Shown piece after piece: positions 35,984 to 45,241 of a DNA stretch of 64,000 nucleotides. Each line of letters starts with the position of its first letter. The stretch's first letter is position 1. The notes beneath the pieces are model-generated. The model was not told where the DNA came from. It ran no database searches and saw nothing but the letters and a program-made list of their open reading frames with translations. Origin of the DNA: Arabiibacter massiliensis. GTDB taxonomy: Bacteria; Actinomycetota; Coriobacteriia; Coriobacteriales; Eggerthellaceae. The DNA lies in assembly GCF_900169505.1 (NCBI RefSeq), contig NZ_LT827021.1, positions 248,001 to 312,000 on the forward strand, written 5' to 3'. The position numbers and the translations under genes were made by a program.

Positions 35984-36742
35984 ATGAACATCGTTGCTGC
36001 TTTCAAGGTGGTTCCCGACGACCAGGACATCCAGGTGGCATCCGACCGCACGCTGGACTACTCCAAGGCCAAGGGCATCGTGTCCACCTACGATCTGAAC
36101 GCCCTCGAGGCCGCGGCTCAGCTGGCCGCCGCCAACGACGGCTCGCGCGTGGTGGCCGTCACGGCCGGCCCCGCGTCCATCGACGACTCCAAGCTCAAGA
36201 AGAACGTGCTCGCCCGCGGCGTGGACGAGCTGTTCATGGCCGCCGACGACGCCTACGCGAACATGGACGCCCATGCCGCCGCAGCCGCGCTCGCCTCGCT
36301 CGTGGAGAAGGTGGGCGGCTATGACCTCATCCTCTGCGGCGACGGCTCGGCCGACAACTACGCGCAGCAGACCGACGTGCAGCTGGCCGCCAAGCTGGGC
36401 CTGCCCGTGGTGAACGGCGCGACGAAGATCGAGGCGAAGGACGGTGCCGTGGTGGTCGAGCGCACGCTCGAGGACGTGGTGGAGACCGTCGAGGTCCCGC
36501 TGCCCGCCGTCGTGTCCGTCTCTCCCGACATCGCGCTGCCGCGCATCCCCGGCATGAAGGACATCCTCGCCGCCGGCAAGAAGCCCATGAACGTGTCCGG
36601 TGCGGACGCCGCGACCGAGGCCGCCCTCGAGACCATCTCGTGCCTCGCGCCCGAGCAGGCCGACCGCAAGCAGCAGGTCGTGGAGGCCTCTGCCGACGGC
36701 GCCATCGAGCAGTTCGCCGCCGCCCTCAAGGCCGCCCTCTAG
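35984..36742 (+). CDS. fixA: Electron-transfer flavoprotein beta subunit, FixA type, copy 1
   Basis: A 252-residue ETF-beta protein: KVVPDDQDIQV at the N-terminus, GVDELFMAADD, and the ETF-beta signature region ending VVSVSPDIALPRIPGMKDILAAGKKP. With FixB it forms an FAD-containing complex that carries electrons to or from the acyl-CoA dehydrogenase; FixABCX complexes of known organisms bifurcate electrons from NADH to quinone and ferredoxin. ATG 35984 follows GAAGGGAAAGG. It is first in the fixABCX operon and shows roughly three-quarters identity to copy 2 by eye. Confidence 0.92.
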   Translation: MNIVAAFKVVPDDQDIQVASDRTLDYSKAKGIVSTYDLNALEAAAQLAAANDGSRVVAVTAGPASIDDSKLKKNVLARGVDELFMAADDAYANMDAHAAAAALASLVEKVGGYDLILCGDGSADNYAQQTDVQLAAKLGLPVVNGATKIEAKDGAVVVERTLEDVVETVEVPLPAVVSVSPDIALPRIPGMKDILAAGKKPMNVSGADAATEAALETISCLAPEQADRKQQVVEASADGAIEQFAAALKAAL

Positions 36743-36793
36743 GCCCCGCGTCCATCCGTCGATTCCATCGTTCACGTAGAAAGGCTGAACATC

Positions 36794-37678
36794 ATGAAAG
36801 CACTTGTCATCGCCGAACGCGCCGACGCCGCCCGCGAGCTTTCCGCCGGCGCCCGCACCATGGCCGACGAGGTCGTGCTCGTCTCCTTCGGCGAGGCCCC
36901 CGCGGCCGTCGCCGACAAGGTCGTCTCCATCTCCGTGCCCGCCGGCGCCGTCCTCGACGACGCGGCCGACACCGTGATCGCCGTCTTCGACGCCGAGCAG
37001 CCGGGCGTCGTGCTCGTCGAGCCCACGCGCCACATGAAGTCCATCGCCGGCAAGCTGGCCGCGCATGCGGGCACCTCGGTGATCACCGACGTCATGTCCT
37101 TCGAGGACGCGGGCGCCCGCGCCATGTACTTCGGCGGCGTGGCCGAGCGCGTGCAGAAGGCCGCCGGCGCCCTCGCCATCTACACGGTCGCCCCCGGCAC
37201 GTTCGAGGGCTGCGAGGCCTCCGGCGCAAACGCCTCCGAGGAGGCCGCCTGGGTGGCTCCGGCCAACCCGATCAAGCTCATCGACTCCAAGCCTATCGAG
37301 AAGAGCGGCGTGGACCTGTTCAAGGCCGACGCGGTCGTGGCCGCCGGCCGCGGCTTCGCCGAGGAGGCCGACCTCGACCTCGCCCGCGCGCTGGCCGACA
37401 AGCTGGGCGGCGGCCTGGCCTGCTCGCGCCCCCTCACCGAGGGCGTGAACTGGCTGCCGACCGAGCTCTACGTGGGCGTCTCCGGCCTGATGCTCTCGCC
37501 GAAGGCGTACGTGGCGGCCGGCATCTCCGGCCAGATGCAGCACATGGTGGGCTGCAACCGCTCCGGCGCGATGTTCGCCATCAACAAGGACAAGAACGCC
37601 CCCATCTTCAAGCAGTGCGACTACGGCCTGATCGGCGACGTGAAGGACGTCCTGCCGAAGCTCGTGGCGGCGCTCTAA
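36794..37678 (+). CDS. fixB: Electron-transfer flavoprotein alpha subunit, FixB type, copy 1
   Basis: A 294-residue ETF-alpha protein. The C-terminal FAD domain shows CSRPLTEGVNWLP, VGVSGLMLSPKAYVAAGISG, QMQHMVGC, FAINKDKNAPIFKQCDYGLIGD, all positioned as in the family. The N-terminal domain packs with FixA. It starts 51 bases after fixA behind AGAAAGG. A hairpin element of about 120 bases separates it from fixC, unlike copy 2 where only 10 bases intervene. Confidence 0.92.
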   Translation: MKALVIAERADAARELSAGARTMADEVVLVSFGEAPAAVADKVVSISVPAGAVLDDAADTVIAVFDAEQPGVVLVEPTRHMKSIAGKLAAHAGTSVITDVMSFEDAGARAMYFGGVAERVQKAAGALAIYTVAPGTFEGCEASGANASEEAAWVAPANPIKLIDSKPIEKSGVDLFKADAVVAAGRGFAEEADLDLARALADKLGGGLACSRPLTEGVNWLPTELYVGVSGLMLSPKAYVAAGISGQMQHMVGCNRSGAMFAINKDKNAPIFKQCDYGLIGDVKDVLPKLVAAL

Positions 37679-37680
37679 CA

Positions 37681-37799
37681 ACCTGGCCGGGAGGGGTTCG
37701 GCAGCGTCCAGTCGCTCGGACAGTCCTCGCTGCGCTGCGGCGACGCGAAGCTAGTCCCTTTAGGGGAACTCGCTTGGTGGACGCAGCCGAACCCCTCCC
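37681..37799. repeat. Large stem-loop element between fixB and fixC
   Basis: GGGAGGGGTTCGGC (from 37,690) pairs with GCCGAACCCCTCCC (to 37,799), and AGCGTCCA with TGGACGC inside. The loop contains ACAGTCCTCGCTGCGCTGCG. A related element with the same ACCTGGCCG start and ACAGTCCTCGCT loop lies at 59,440-59,560. Confidence 0.7.
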
Positions 37800-37875
37800 T
37801 CCGTTTACCGCGCTGCCATGAGATTCGGCGGGGCGGCCTTACTAATAAACTATGGAAGAGAGAAAGGAGCACACG

Positions 37876-39177
37876 GTGTCTGAGAGCGATTTCGACGTCA
37901 TCGTCGTGGGCTCGGGGTGCGCGGGGGCCGTGGCGGCCTACACCGCGGCCTCGGCCGGCAAGAGCGTGCTCGTGGTCGAGCGCGGGAACTTCGCCGGCGC
38001 GAAGAACATGACCGGCGGGCGCATCTACTCCCACTCGCTCAAGGAGGTGTTCCCGGACTTCGAGTCCGAGGCGCCCCTCGAGCGCAAGATCACCCACGAG
38101 CGCATGGCGTTCATGGACCCGGAGAGCCAGATGGCCATCGACTTCACGAGCCCCGAGCTCGCCGAGGAGGGGAGGGACTCCTACTCCGTGCTGCGGGCGC
38201 CCTTCGACCAGTGGCTGGCGAGCAAGGCCGAGGACGCGGGCGCGGAGTACATCTGCGGCATCGCCGTGGAGGAGCTCATCAAGGACGGGGCGGGCCGGGT
38301 CGTCGGCGTGCGCGCCGGCGAGGACGAGATCACCGCGCAGGTGGTGATCCTCGCGGAGGGCTGCAACCCGATCCTGTCCGAGCGCTGCCTCGGCAACCCC
38401 CGCCCGAAGCCCTCCCAGATGGCCGTCGGGATCAAGCAGGTCTTCGAGCTTCCCGCGGGCCAGATCGAGGACAGGTTCCTCGTCCCCGAGGGCGAGGGCG
38501 CGGCGATGCTGTTCGTCGGCGACTGCACGCACGGAAGCGTCGGCGGCGGGTTCCTGTACACCAACAGGGACTCCATCAGCCTCGGCCTCGTGGCCACGAT
38601 CTCGCTGGCGGCCGACGGCGCGAACGAGACGCCCGTCTACCAGATGCTCGAGGACTTCAAGAACCACCCGGCCGTGGCCCCCATCATCCGCGGCGCGAAG
38701 CTCGTGGAGCACTCCGGCCACATGGTGCCCGAGGGCGGCTACGGCATGGTCCCGAAGTACGTGTTCGACGGCTGCCTCGTGGCCGGCGAGACGGCGGGGC
38801 TGTGCATGAACATGGGCTACCAGGTGCGCGGCATGGACTTCGCCGTGGCGAGCGGGCGCATGGCCGCCGAGGCCGCCGTGGCCGCCATCGACGCGGGCGA
38901 CACGAGCGAGGCGGGCCTGGCCTCCTACAAGCAGAAGATGGAGGGCTCCTTCGTCATCCAGGACCTGAGGACCTTCTCCAAGTGGCCCCATGTCATGGAG
39001 GGCTGGTCGAGCATGTTCACCGACTACCCGGTCATGGTGCGCGAGATCTTCAACGCCATGTTCAGCGTGGACGGCAAGCCCCAGAAGCCGCTCATGAAGC
39101 GCATGATGCCCATTGTGAAAAAGCGCGGCCTCTTCAAGCTGGCCGGCGAGGTGAGGAAGGCGGTGAAGGCGCTGTGA
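37876..39177 (+). CDS. fixC: FixC-type flavoprotein (ETF:quinone oxidoreductase-like), copy 1
   Basis: A 433-residue FAD protein with an N-terminal dinucleotide fold (VIVVGSGCAGAVAAYTAASAGKSVLVVERG), a middle ETF-QO-like substrate domain and a C-terminal FAD contact (GLCMNMGYQVRGMDFAVASGRMAAEA). It accepts electrons from FixAB and passes them to quinone with FixX. GTG 37876 is chosen because AAAGGAG precedes it and copy 2 begins at the equivalent SDFDVIVVG. It overlaps fixX by 4 bases. By eye only about ten residues differ from copy 2. Confidence 0.92.
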   Translation: MSESDFDVIVVGSGCAGAVAAYTAASAGKSVLVVERGNFAGAKNMTGGRIYSHSLKEVFPDFESEAPLERKITHERMAFMDPESQMAIDFTSPELAEEGRDSYSVLRAPFDQWLASKAEDAGAEYICGIAVEELIKDGAGRVVGVRAGEDEITAQVVILAEGCNPILSERCLGNPRPKPSQMAVGIKQVFELPAGQIEDRFLVPEGEGAAMLFVGDCTHGSVGGGFLYTNRDSISLGLVATISLAADGANETPVYQMLEDFKNHPAVAPIIRGAKLVEHSGHMVPEGGYGMVPKYVFDGCLVAGETAGLCMNMGYQVRGMDFAVASGRMAAEAAVAAIDAGDTSEAGLASYKQKMEGSFVIQDLRTFSKWPHVMEGWSSMFTDYPVMVREIFNAMFSVDGKPQKPLMKRMMPIVKKRGLFKLAGEVRKAVKAL

Positions 39178-39473
39178 GCAAGGTGAACGAGATCACGGTC
39201 AACGTCGACGAGTACCTGGCCATCGACAAGTACGAGGTGGACGAGGAGAGCGCGCACATCGAGCTCGTCGAGGACCCCGACACCGAGGAGTTCATGAAGC
39301 TCGTCCGCGTGTGCCCGGCGGCCCTCTACAAGATCGACGCCGAGGGCAAGAAGTCCTTCGACTACGCCGGGTGCCTCGAGTGCGGCACCTGCCGCATCGC
39401 CTGCGGCGACACGATCGTGAAGAAGTGGGACAACCCCCAGCCCACCATGGGCGTCGAGTACCGCTTCGGCTAG
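39174..39473 (+). CDS. fixX: FixX ferredoxin-like protein, copy 1
   Basis: A 99-residue ferredoxin-like partner of FixC. The cysteines are C50 region RVCPAAL and the cluster CLECGTCRIAC, consistent with one [4Fe-4S] centre as in known FixX proteins. GTG 39174 overlaps the fixC stop (GTGA), so the two are translationally coupled. It is followed by a terminator. Confidence 0.9.
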   Translation: MSKVNEITVNVDEYLAIDKYEVDEESAHIELVEDPDTEEFMKLVRVCPAALYKIDAEGKKSFDYAGCLECGTCRIACGDTIVKKWDNPQPTMGVEYRFG

Positions 39474-39497
39474 GAACGAACCGCCAACGACGAGACC

Positions 39498-39533
39498 CGG
39501 CCCCGGCGACCAAGCGTCACCGGGGCCGTTTCC
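39498..39533 (+). terminator. Terminator after fixX copy 1
   Basis: CGGCCCCGG (39,498-39,506) pairs with CCGGGGCCG (39,520-39,528), followed by TTTCC. It also separates the operon from the convergent LysR gene. Confidence 0.75.
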
Positions 39534-40474
39534 TATCCGGAGATTTCGTTCGCCTTGGCCATCTCCATCTGCTTTTGGAACGATTCAGTGTCGGGCATCG
39601 CAAGGGTGAAGGCCACTTGCAGGAAGCCGTCAACTTCCTCGGTTCGGTACGGCCCCCATTTGGCGGAGAGGTACGTGCCGAACGTCCCCCGCTCCATGCC
39701 CTCGATGGCAAGAGCCTTCACCTGGGGGTAGAGCTTGATATCGGAGGTGTAGCGCACGAGCGCGATCACGTTCTCGTCTCCGCTGGCGGCGAGGTAGAGC
39801 ATATTGTCCTCGTCGTAGTCCTGTTCGGCGCTCAGCCCCCGCTCTTTGAGAAGCAAGGGCGTCTTTCCGGCCAACGGGGCCGAAGGATGGTAGCTGACCA
39901 GCTTATAGCGGGAAAGCAGCGCGGCATCCGCGGAGTCGCGGCGGGCAAGCGGGTTGTTCCGGTTCACGACGGCGACAAGGTCGTAGTAGCCCATGTTCAC
40001 GCAGCGGACGTTCTCCTCGTCCATCTCGGCCAAGGTGACGATCGCGTCGATTTCGCTGCGCTCCAGCATGCCGACGAGCTCCTGCCGCGCCGCCACCGTG
40101 GTTTCGACTTCCAGATCGGGCTTGCTTTTCCGCCTCGAGATGTCGATCAGGATGTTGAAATACTCAGCGCGCACCTGGTGCTCGCGCCCGATGCGGATGA
40201 CGGGTTGCAGGGCATGGGGCACCTGCTTGGCCAAGGACGCCCCCTCTTCGATGTTGTCGAGGGCTCTGGAGACGTACCGGTAGAAGATCCGCCCCCCGTC
40301 GGTGGGCTCGAGGCGGTGGCCGTTGCGCGAGAACAGCTCGAGGCCGATCTCCTTCTCAAGCGATTTGATCGCATTGGTCAGGGCCGGCTGCGTGACGTAG
40401 AGCTTCTTGGCCGCCTCCGTGATCTGGCCCGTCTCGACGATCTTCTTGAAATACTGCAGATGTTGGATGTTCAT
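39533..40474 (-). CDS. LysR-family transcriptional regulator
   Basis: A 313-residue regulator: N-terminal helix-turn-helix (MNIQHLQYFKKIVETGQITEAAKKLYVTQPALTNAIKSLEKEIGLELFSR) and a C-terminal co-inducer domain of the LysR substrate-binding type. The start at 40,474 is the first at which family similarity begins; in-frame sequence upstream overlaps the preceding gene. It lies 11 bases downstream of the activator-like gene, so both are one minus-strand transcript placed between the two fix modules, whose expression they probably control. Confidence 0.9.
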   Translation of the reverse strand: MNIQHLQYFKKIVETGQITEAAKKLYVTQPALTNAIKSLEKEIGLELFSRNGHRLEPTDGGRIFYRYVSRALDNIEEGASLAKQVPHALQPVIRIGREHQVRAEYFNILIDISRRKSKPDLEVETTVAARQELVGMLERSEIDAIVTLAEMDEENVRCVNMGYYDLVAVVNRNNPLARRDSADAALLSRYKLVSYHPSAPLAGKTPLLLKERGLSAEQDYDEDNMLYLAASGDENVIALVRYTSDIKLYPQVKALAIEGMERGTFGTYLSAKWGPYRTEEVDGFLQVAFTLAMPDTESFQKQMEMAKANEISG

Positions 40475-40485
40475 GGCGCGGCTTT

Positions 40486-42444
40486 CTATTCGTCGACGAT
40501 CCCGTATTTCCTCATCCTGTTGTACAGCGTCTGGCGGCTGATGCCCAAAACGCGCGCGCACTCGGTCTTGTTGTCCCCGATCTTGTCAAGGACGCTGCGC
40601 AAAGTGGCCTCCTCCTGGCTTCGGGCGTTTTGATTCGACGGCCTTCGCGTTGGGGTGCGCCTCGTTTCCGGAGGAGCGCATGCGACGATGCCCGCGGGGA
40701 GATCGCGCGGCGTGACGGATTCGCCTCGGACGTCGAAGTGGAGCTTCGCCAGCACGTTGCGAAGCTCGTGCAGGTTGCCGGGCCACGGGTACTCCCTGAG
40801 CGCCCGCAAGGCCTCTTCGGTGAAGGAAAGCGCCTTGCGGCCCGTTTGCTCCGCGGCATCCTCGAGGAGGGGCGCGAGAACGTCCTCGAAGTCGTCCGAG
40901 CGCTCTCGGAGCGGAATCGACTCGATGCGGACGACGTCGAGGAGGTAGAGCAGATCGGCCCTGAACAGCTCTTGGCGTGCTAGTTGGGACAGGTCGGCGT
41001 GCGACGAGGCGATGAGGCGAGCTTCGAGCGGATGCTGCTCGAAGCCCTCGGCATGCGCGAACATCGAGTTCGTCAAGGCGTCGGCGAGCCTTGCCTGAAC
41101 GGAGGAGGGGATGCGCTCGATCGAGCTGAGGTAGAGGGTGCCTCCCCGCGCTCGCTCAAGCGCTCCGGGCTCTTCGCATCCCTGCGCCTCGCTTCCGAAG
41201 ATCGCCCGAGCGAGGCCCTCATGCTCGACCGAGGCGCAATCCAGGTGCACGAACGGCCCATCGGGCGCGCTCAGGTTGTGGATGATCCTCGCTATCAGCG
41301 CCTTTTCCGTACCCGGCTCCCCGCAGACGAGCACGCTCGCACCCGTCCGGGCTGCCCGCTCGACGGTCTGCCTCAGCTCTGCGACCCTCTTTCCCGTTCC
41401 GCGGAGCGAGGCAGGGCTGGCTGACGCCATATGCGCGGGAACGCCTACGCGAGGCGCCTCCTGCAGGGTGTAGACGGTCTCGCCGGCCGCCGAGGCGGCT
41501 TCGTAGCGCCGCGCAACGTATTCGCGCGATCCTGTGCGCAGCATGCCGATCATCCGCTCTCGACCTGCGCGATCTCGGCGCGCCGCAGGCATCGGCTCGA
41601 GCGCTCGCACGAACCCCGACGCGTCCGCCCCCTTCTCCAGCGCGCAGCGTCCGCCCACGGCCGAGGCGAACCCCTCGCTCAGCGAGACGACGCGCCCCTC
41701 GGCGTCTGCGACCATGCACGAGGTCCGATGCTCTTCGAGCAGCTCTCCGAAGAAGGCGTTGCCTATCAAGCCGGCCGCGCCCGTCTGGCGGGCCTCGAAC
41801 GCGACGTCGCATGCGTCGAGGACGAGCTTGACAAGCGGCAACAGCGCCTCCGCGTCCAGCTTGTCGGGGACGAGCGCCATGGTGCGCACGGACGATCTCG
41901 GCGACGGCGCGTTCGCCGCGGTCGCGAACCCCTCGAACGCCTTGGAGAAGTGCTCGCCCGGCTTCAAGAAAGTGCGAACGTTGAGGAAGGGCGAGAGCGA
42001 CAACGCGTTCGTTCCGGCGCTGCGCTCGGACAGGCTGGCCCCGCGGTCGATATTGCGCTCTGCAAGCCTTTTCAGCACGTTGGGGTGGCCGATCATCCGG
42101 ACCACGCGCAGGGAGCGGTTTGCGAAGGCGAACGCGATGCGGCTTTCTGCGCAGAGCTCGTCGAGCGATCGGGCGAAATCCGCCGCCCCCCTCTCGGCAA
42201 GGGGATCCTGGCCGCCGGCTGCGTAACCGTCGATCCAATCCGCGATGGGGGGAAGGCGCGCGCTGCTCGGATCGACGCCGAACGCGAGGGATCTCCTCCA
42301 GCTGTCGGCTATCGTCTCCGGCAACGAGTCAAGCGTCTCTTGGTGCTCGTGGAGCCAGGTCTGCTTGATGTTCTCAAGGCTCTCGATAACGAAGTCATCC
42401 ACGGCATCCCCCTCGCTTTCTGCGGCGTTGTCAACATTGTACAT
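40486..42444 (-). CDS. AcoR-type activator with degenerate sigma-54 AAA+ domain
   Basis: A 652-residue protein with an N-terminal GAF-like sensor region (about 50-240), a further sensor segment, an AAA+ domain (about 355-580) and a Fis-type helix-turn-helix at the C-terminus (LDKIGDNKTECARVLGISRQTLYNRMRKYG). The AAA+ domain is degenerate: Walker A reads GEPGTEKA, the GAFTGA loop that contacts sigma-54 is absent (IFGSEAQGCEEPG), and Walker B reads GGTLYLSSIE rather than ending in DE. It therefore probably does not remodel sigma-54 polymerase. The first ATG (42,444) lacks a ribosome site; GTG at 42,402 follows GAGGGGG and may be the true start. Confidence 0.85.
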   Translation of the reverse strand: MYNVDNAAESEGDAVDDFVIESLENIKQTWLHEHQETLDSLPETIADSWRRSLAFGVDPSSARLPPIADWIDGYAAGGQDPLAERGAADFARSLDELCAESRIAFAFANRSLRVVRMIGHPNVLKRLAERNIDRGASLSERSAGTNALSLSPFLNVRTFLKPGEHFSKAFEGFATAANAPSPRSSVRTMALVPDKLDAEALLPLVKLVLDACDVAFEARQTGAAGLIGNAFFGELLEEHRTSCMVADAEGRVVSLSEGFASAVGGRCALEKGADASGFVRALEPMPAARRDRAGRERMIGMLRTGSREYVARRYEAASAAGETVYTLQEAPRVGVPAHMASASPASLRGTGKRVAELRQTVERAARTGASVLVCGEPGTEKALIARIIHNLSAPDGPFVHLDCASVEHEGLARAIFGSEAQGCEEPGALERARGGTLYLSSIERIPSSVQARLADALTNSMFAHAEGFEQHPLEARLIASSHADLSQLARQELFRADLLYLLDVVRIESIPLRERSDDFEDVLAPLLEDAAEQTGRKALSFTEEALRALREYPWPGNLHELRNVLAKLHFDVRGESVTPRDLPAGIVACAPPETRRTPTRRPSNQNARSQEEATLRSVLDKIGDNKTECARVLGISRQTLYNRMRKYGIVDE

Positions 42445-42762
42445 GATCGTGAAGAAAATGGACGGTTCGTTTCGACGAGCCTGAATGCGGTTCCTTGACG
42501 TTGCATAGCGGTACTGCTTTACGCCATCATTTGTTTCACCTGTTGAAATAGGATGACACCTTGACGCTGCGACATGTCTTTACGCACATTGACACGCCGC
42601 CCCCTCCGAGCGGATTCCAAATATAACAAGGCGAATCGGGGCGCGCTTCGTCTCGGTGATAGCATGCGTCGCGTCAAGCCTCAGGGCCCGTAAAAGGGGC
42701 CGTGCGAGGACGGCGAGCCATCGATGCCTGAGGGCACCACCGTATGAGAGGAAGGAAGCGCT
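42445..42762. promoter_or_regulatory. Divergent control region of the second module
   Basis: This non-coding stretch has a TTTCACCTGTTGAAA palindrome (42,534-42,548), two direct copies of CCTTGACG(T/C)TGC (about 42,493 and 42,559) and an AT-rich ATATAAC at 42,621. I saw no -24/-12 sigma-54 promoter. The palindrome and repeats are candidate operators for the adjacent regulators. Confidence 0.4.
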
Positions 42763-43884
42763 ATGGGCTATTTCAACGAAGATCAGGAGATCATTCTCGA
42801 CTCGGTCAAGGAGTTTTGCGAGACGGTGCTTGCCCCGCGCGTAGCGACCGATCTGGAGCAGGACGTCTTCCCCATGGATGTTCTCGAGAGCATGCGCGAG
42901 CTCGGCTATCCGAACTGCACCATTTCGGAGCAGTGGGGAGGACTGGGGGAGAGCATGGTGCTGCATTCGGCCATCGAGGTCGAGGTGGCGAAGACCAACC
43001 TGTCCATGGCGCTCATCGGCTGCTCGAACCCCATCGCCACGCTGGTCGAGCAGATCGGCACCCAGGAGCAGAAAGAGGCCTTCATGCCGGGCCTCGTGGC
43101 AGGGCAGGGAGGCCTGGGCTTCACCGAGCCGTGCGCGGGCTCCGATTCCGCGGGCATCCAGACGACGGCCGTCAAAGACGGCGACGAGTGGGTCATCAAC
43201 GGCCAGAAGACCTTCATCAGCTTCTTGGGCATCTTCGACTGGTACCTGATCTCCGCGCGCACGAACGAGACCGACCAGGGCGGCATCTCGGCGTTCCTCG
43301 TCCACAAGGACACGCCGGGTCTCAAGATCGGCTCGCTGTTCGACAAGCTGGGCATGCACGGCTCCAACACGGGCGAGCTGTTCTTGGAGGACGTGCGGGT
43401 GCCCCAGCTCAACATGATCGGGAAGGAGAACCACGGCCTGCGCGGCGTGCTGAGCGTGCTCGACGAGGCGCGCATGGGCACCGCGAGCGCTGCGGTGGGC
43501 ATCGCGGAGGCAGCGCTCGAGAAGGCCGTCGTCTACGCCAAGGAGCGCATCGCGTTCGGCAAGCCCATCTCATCGTTCCAGGGGATCTCGTGGTACTTCG
43601 CCGAGATGGCCGCCAAGATCTCGGCCGCCCGCGCGCTGCTGTTCGAGGTGTCGCGCGATTTCGACGAGGGCAAGAACGTGGCCGCCGGCGCCGCGAAAGC
43701 CAAGTGGTTCGCCGCGCAGGTGGCCGTCGAGGTCACCGATCGCGCCGTGCAGATCTGCGGCGGCATGGGCATCGTGGAGGATTACGGCGTGGCGCGGCTC
43801 TACCGCGACGCCCGCGTGATCCCCATCATCGAGGGCACCGACGAAGTGCTGAAGATCGTCGTCGCGCGCGACGTTCTGCGATAG
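42763..43884 (+). CDS. Acyl-CoA dehydrogenase, module 2
   Basis: A 373-residue short-chain-type acyl-CoA dehydrogenase. Motifs include LGFTEPCAGSDSAG, INGQKTFISF, RIAFGKPISSFQGI, QICGGMGIVEDYGVARLYRDARV, and the catalytic-base motif IIEGTDEV, where the glutamate lost in the module 1 enzyme is present. It is thus not a simple duplicate of that enzyme. ATG 42763 follows GAGAGGAAGGAAG. It opens the second module and would reduce an enoyl-CoA with electrons from FixAB copy 2, or oxidise an acyl-CoA. Confidence 0.88.
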   Translation: MGYFNEDQEIILDSVKEFCETVLAPRVATDLEQDVFPMDVLESMRELGYPNCTISEQWGGLGESMVLHSAIEVEVAKTNLSMALIGCSNPIATLVEQIGTQEQKEAFMPGLVAGQGGLGFTEPCAGSDSAGIQTTAVKDGDEWVINGQKTFISFLGIFDWYLISARTNETDQGGISAFLVHKDTPGLKIGSLFDKLGMHGSNTGELFLEDVRVPQLNMIGKENHGLRGVLSVLDEARMGTASAAVGIAEAALEKAVVYAKERIAFGKPISSFQGISWYFAEMAAKISAARALLFEVSRDFDEGKNVAAGAAKAKWFAAQVAVEVTDRAVQICGGMGIVEDYGVARLYRDARVIPIIEGTDEVLKIVVARDVLR

Positions 43885-43891
43885 GGCGTTA

Positions 43892-43914
43892 CGGGCCGCC
43901 AAGGCGGCGGCCCG
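43892..43914 (+). promoter_or_regulatory. GC hairpin after the module 2 dehydrogenase
   Basis: CGGGCCGCC and GGCGGCCCG with a 5-base loop and no T run; probably an RNA-stabilising or attenuating intra-operon hairpin. Confidence 0.45.
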
Positions 43915-43945
43915 CGCATATACATCTGAACGAACAGGAGAGGTT

Positions 43946-45151
43946 ATGAAAATCACCGAAATGCCCGCGTTCGGCAACCTGCAAGGCCTGAAGGTCGTCG
44001 CCTGCCACACGGCGCTGGCCGCACCGTACTGCGCGAGCGTCTTCGCCGAGAACGGCGCCGAGGTCATCAGCATCGAGAACCCGGGGAAAATGGACGTCAT
44101 GAAGCTGTACGGCCGCACCTTCTCCATGGAGCACCGCAACAAGCGCAGCCTGGGCCTGAATCTGAAGGCCGAAGGAGGCAAGAAGGTGTTCTCCAAGCTC
44201 ATCGGCGAGGCGGACATCTTCATCGAGAACTCCAAGCCCGGCACGTGGAAGAAGCTGGGGTTCAGCGACGAGGATTTGTGGGCCATCAAGCCCGACCTGG
44301 TGATCGTGCATATTTCCGGCTTCGGCCAGTACGGCGATCCCGCTTTCGTGCCGCTGCCGGCATACGACATGATCGGCCAGGCGTTCTCCGGCATCATGTC
44401 CATGAACGGCGTGAGCAACGAAGCCGGCCCCATGTACCTCAAGCCTTACACGTGCGATTACATGTCCGGTCTGATAGGCGCCTGGAGCGCGCTGGCGGCC
44501 TATATCAACGCGAAGCGCACCGGAACGGGCGAGAGCATCGACGTGGCCATGTACGAAGCGGCCGCCCGTCTGCAGGCCGGCTACCTGTGCGATGCGGTGA
44601 CGGATGGCAAGCAGCCCGACCGCATCGGCAACGGCGACTCGCTGACCGCCTGCGATGTGGTGTACCGCACCTCCGACGACAAGTGGGTCATCCTGGCCAT
44701 TCCCATCCCGAGCCCTGCCTTCATCGCCGAGATCGGCCTGGGCGACGACCCTGAGCTCAGGGACGGCGGCTTCGTGGGTCGCACCGATCCGCGCGCGCCT
44801 CGCTATATGCAGGCTATCGAAGATTACGTCGCCTCCCATACGCGCGACGAGGTGCTGGCCATGGGCGCCAAGTTCGGGATGCCGTCAAGCCCCGTTCTCG
44901 ACTACGCCGAGTGCAAGCAGAACCCCCATTGGGAAGCGCGCGAAACCCTCGTGCAGTGGTACGACCCGTTCACCAAGACCGACACGACTGGCGTGGGCAT
45001 GGTTCCCAAGTTCAAAAACAACCCTGGTCAAATCGTGCGGGGATCGGTCGGGGTCGGCGTCGATACCGACGACATCCTCGAGGAGTTCGGCTTCCAGCCC
45101 GACGAGATCGAGAGCCTGCGCGCGGAAGGCGCGGTGACCGGAGAGCGCTAG
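43946..45151 (+). CDS. CaiB/BaiF-type (class III) CoA-transferase, module 2
   Basis: A 401-residue transferase with the catalytic aspartate D171 in PYTCDYMS, plus LQGLKVVACHTALAAPYCA, HRNKRSLGLNLKAEGGKK, HISGFGQYG and GTGESIDVAMYE. It shares the fold and general plan of the module 1 protein but is clearly diverged, so different acyl groups are likely. ATG 43946 follows AGGAGAGG. It would keep CoA cycling between product and substrate. Confidence 0.9.
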   Translation: MKITEMPAFGNLQGLKVVACHTALAAPYCASVFAENGAEVISIENPGKMDVMKLYGRTFSMEHRNKRSLGLNLKAEGGKKVFSKLIGEADIFIENSKPGTWKKLGFSDEDLWAIKPDLVIVHISGFGQYGDPAFVPLPAYDMIGQAFSGIMSMNGVSNEAGPMYLKPYTCDYMSGLIGAWSALAAYINAKRTGTGESIDVAMYEAAARLQAGYLCDAVTDGKQPDRIGNGDSLTACDVVYRTSDDKWVILAIPIPSPAFIAEIGLGDDPELRDGGFVGRTDPRAPRYMQAIEDYVASHTRDEVLAMGAKFGMPSSPVLDYAECKQNPHWEARETLVQWYDPFTKTDTTGVGMVPKFKNNPGQIVRGSVGVGVDTDDILEEFGFQPDEIESLRAEGAVTGER

Positions 45152-45241
45152 GCGCCAGTCCGGGCAGTGCGCGTATCGTTTGGCCGAGGGTCGCCTTGGG
45201 ACGACGGGCGGCCCTCGCCGATATCGAAGGGATTCGTTGTC

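Noticed and set aside
42445..42762. Sigma-54 promoter next to the activator-like gene
   Set aside because: The best GG...TTGC pair has 12 rather than 10 bases between GG and GC; no proper -24/-12 match.
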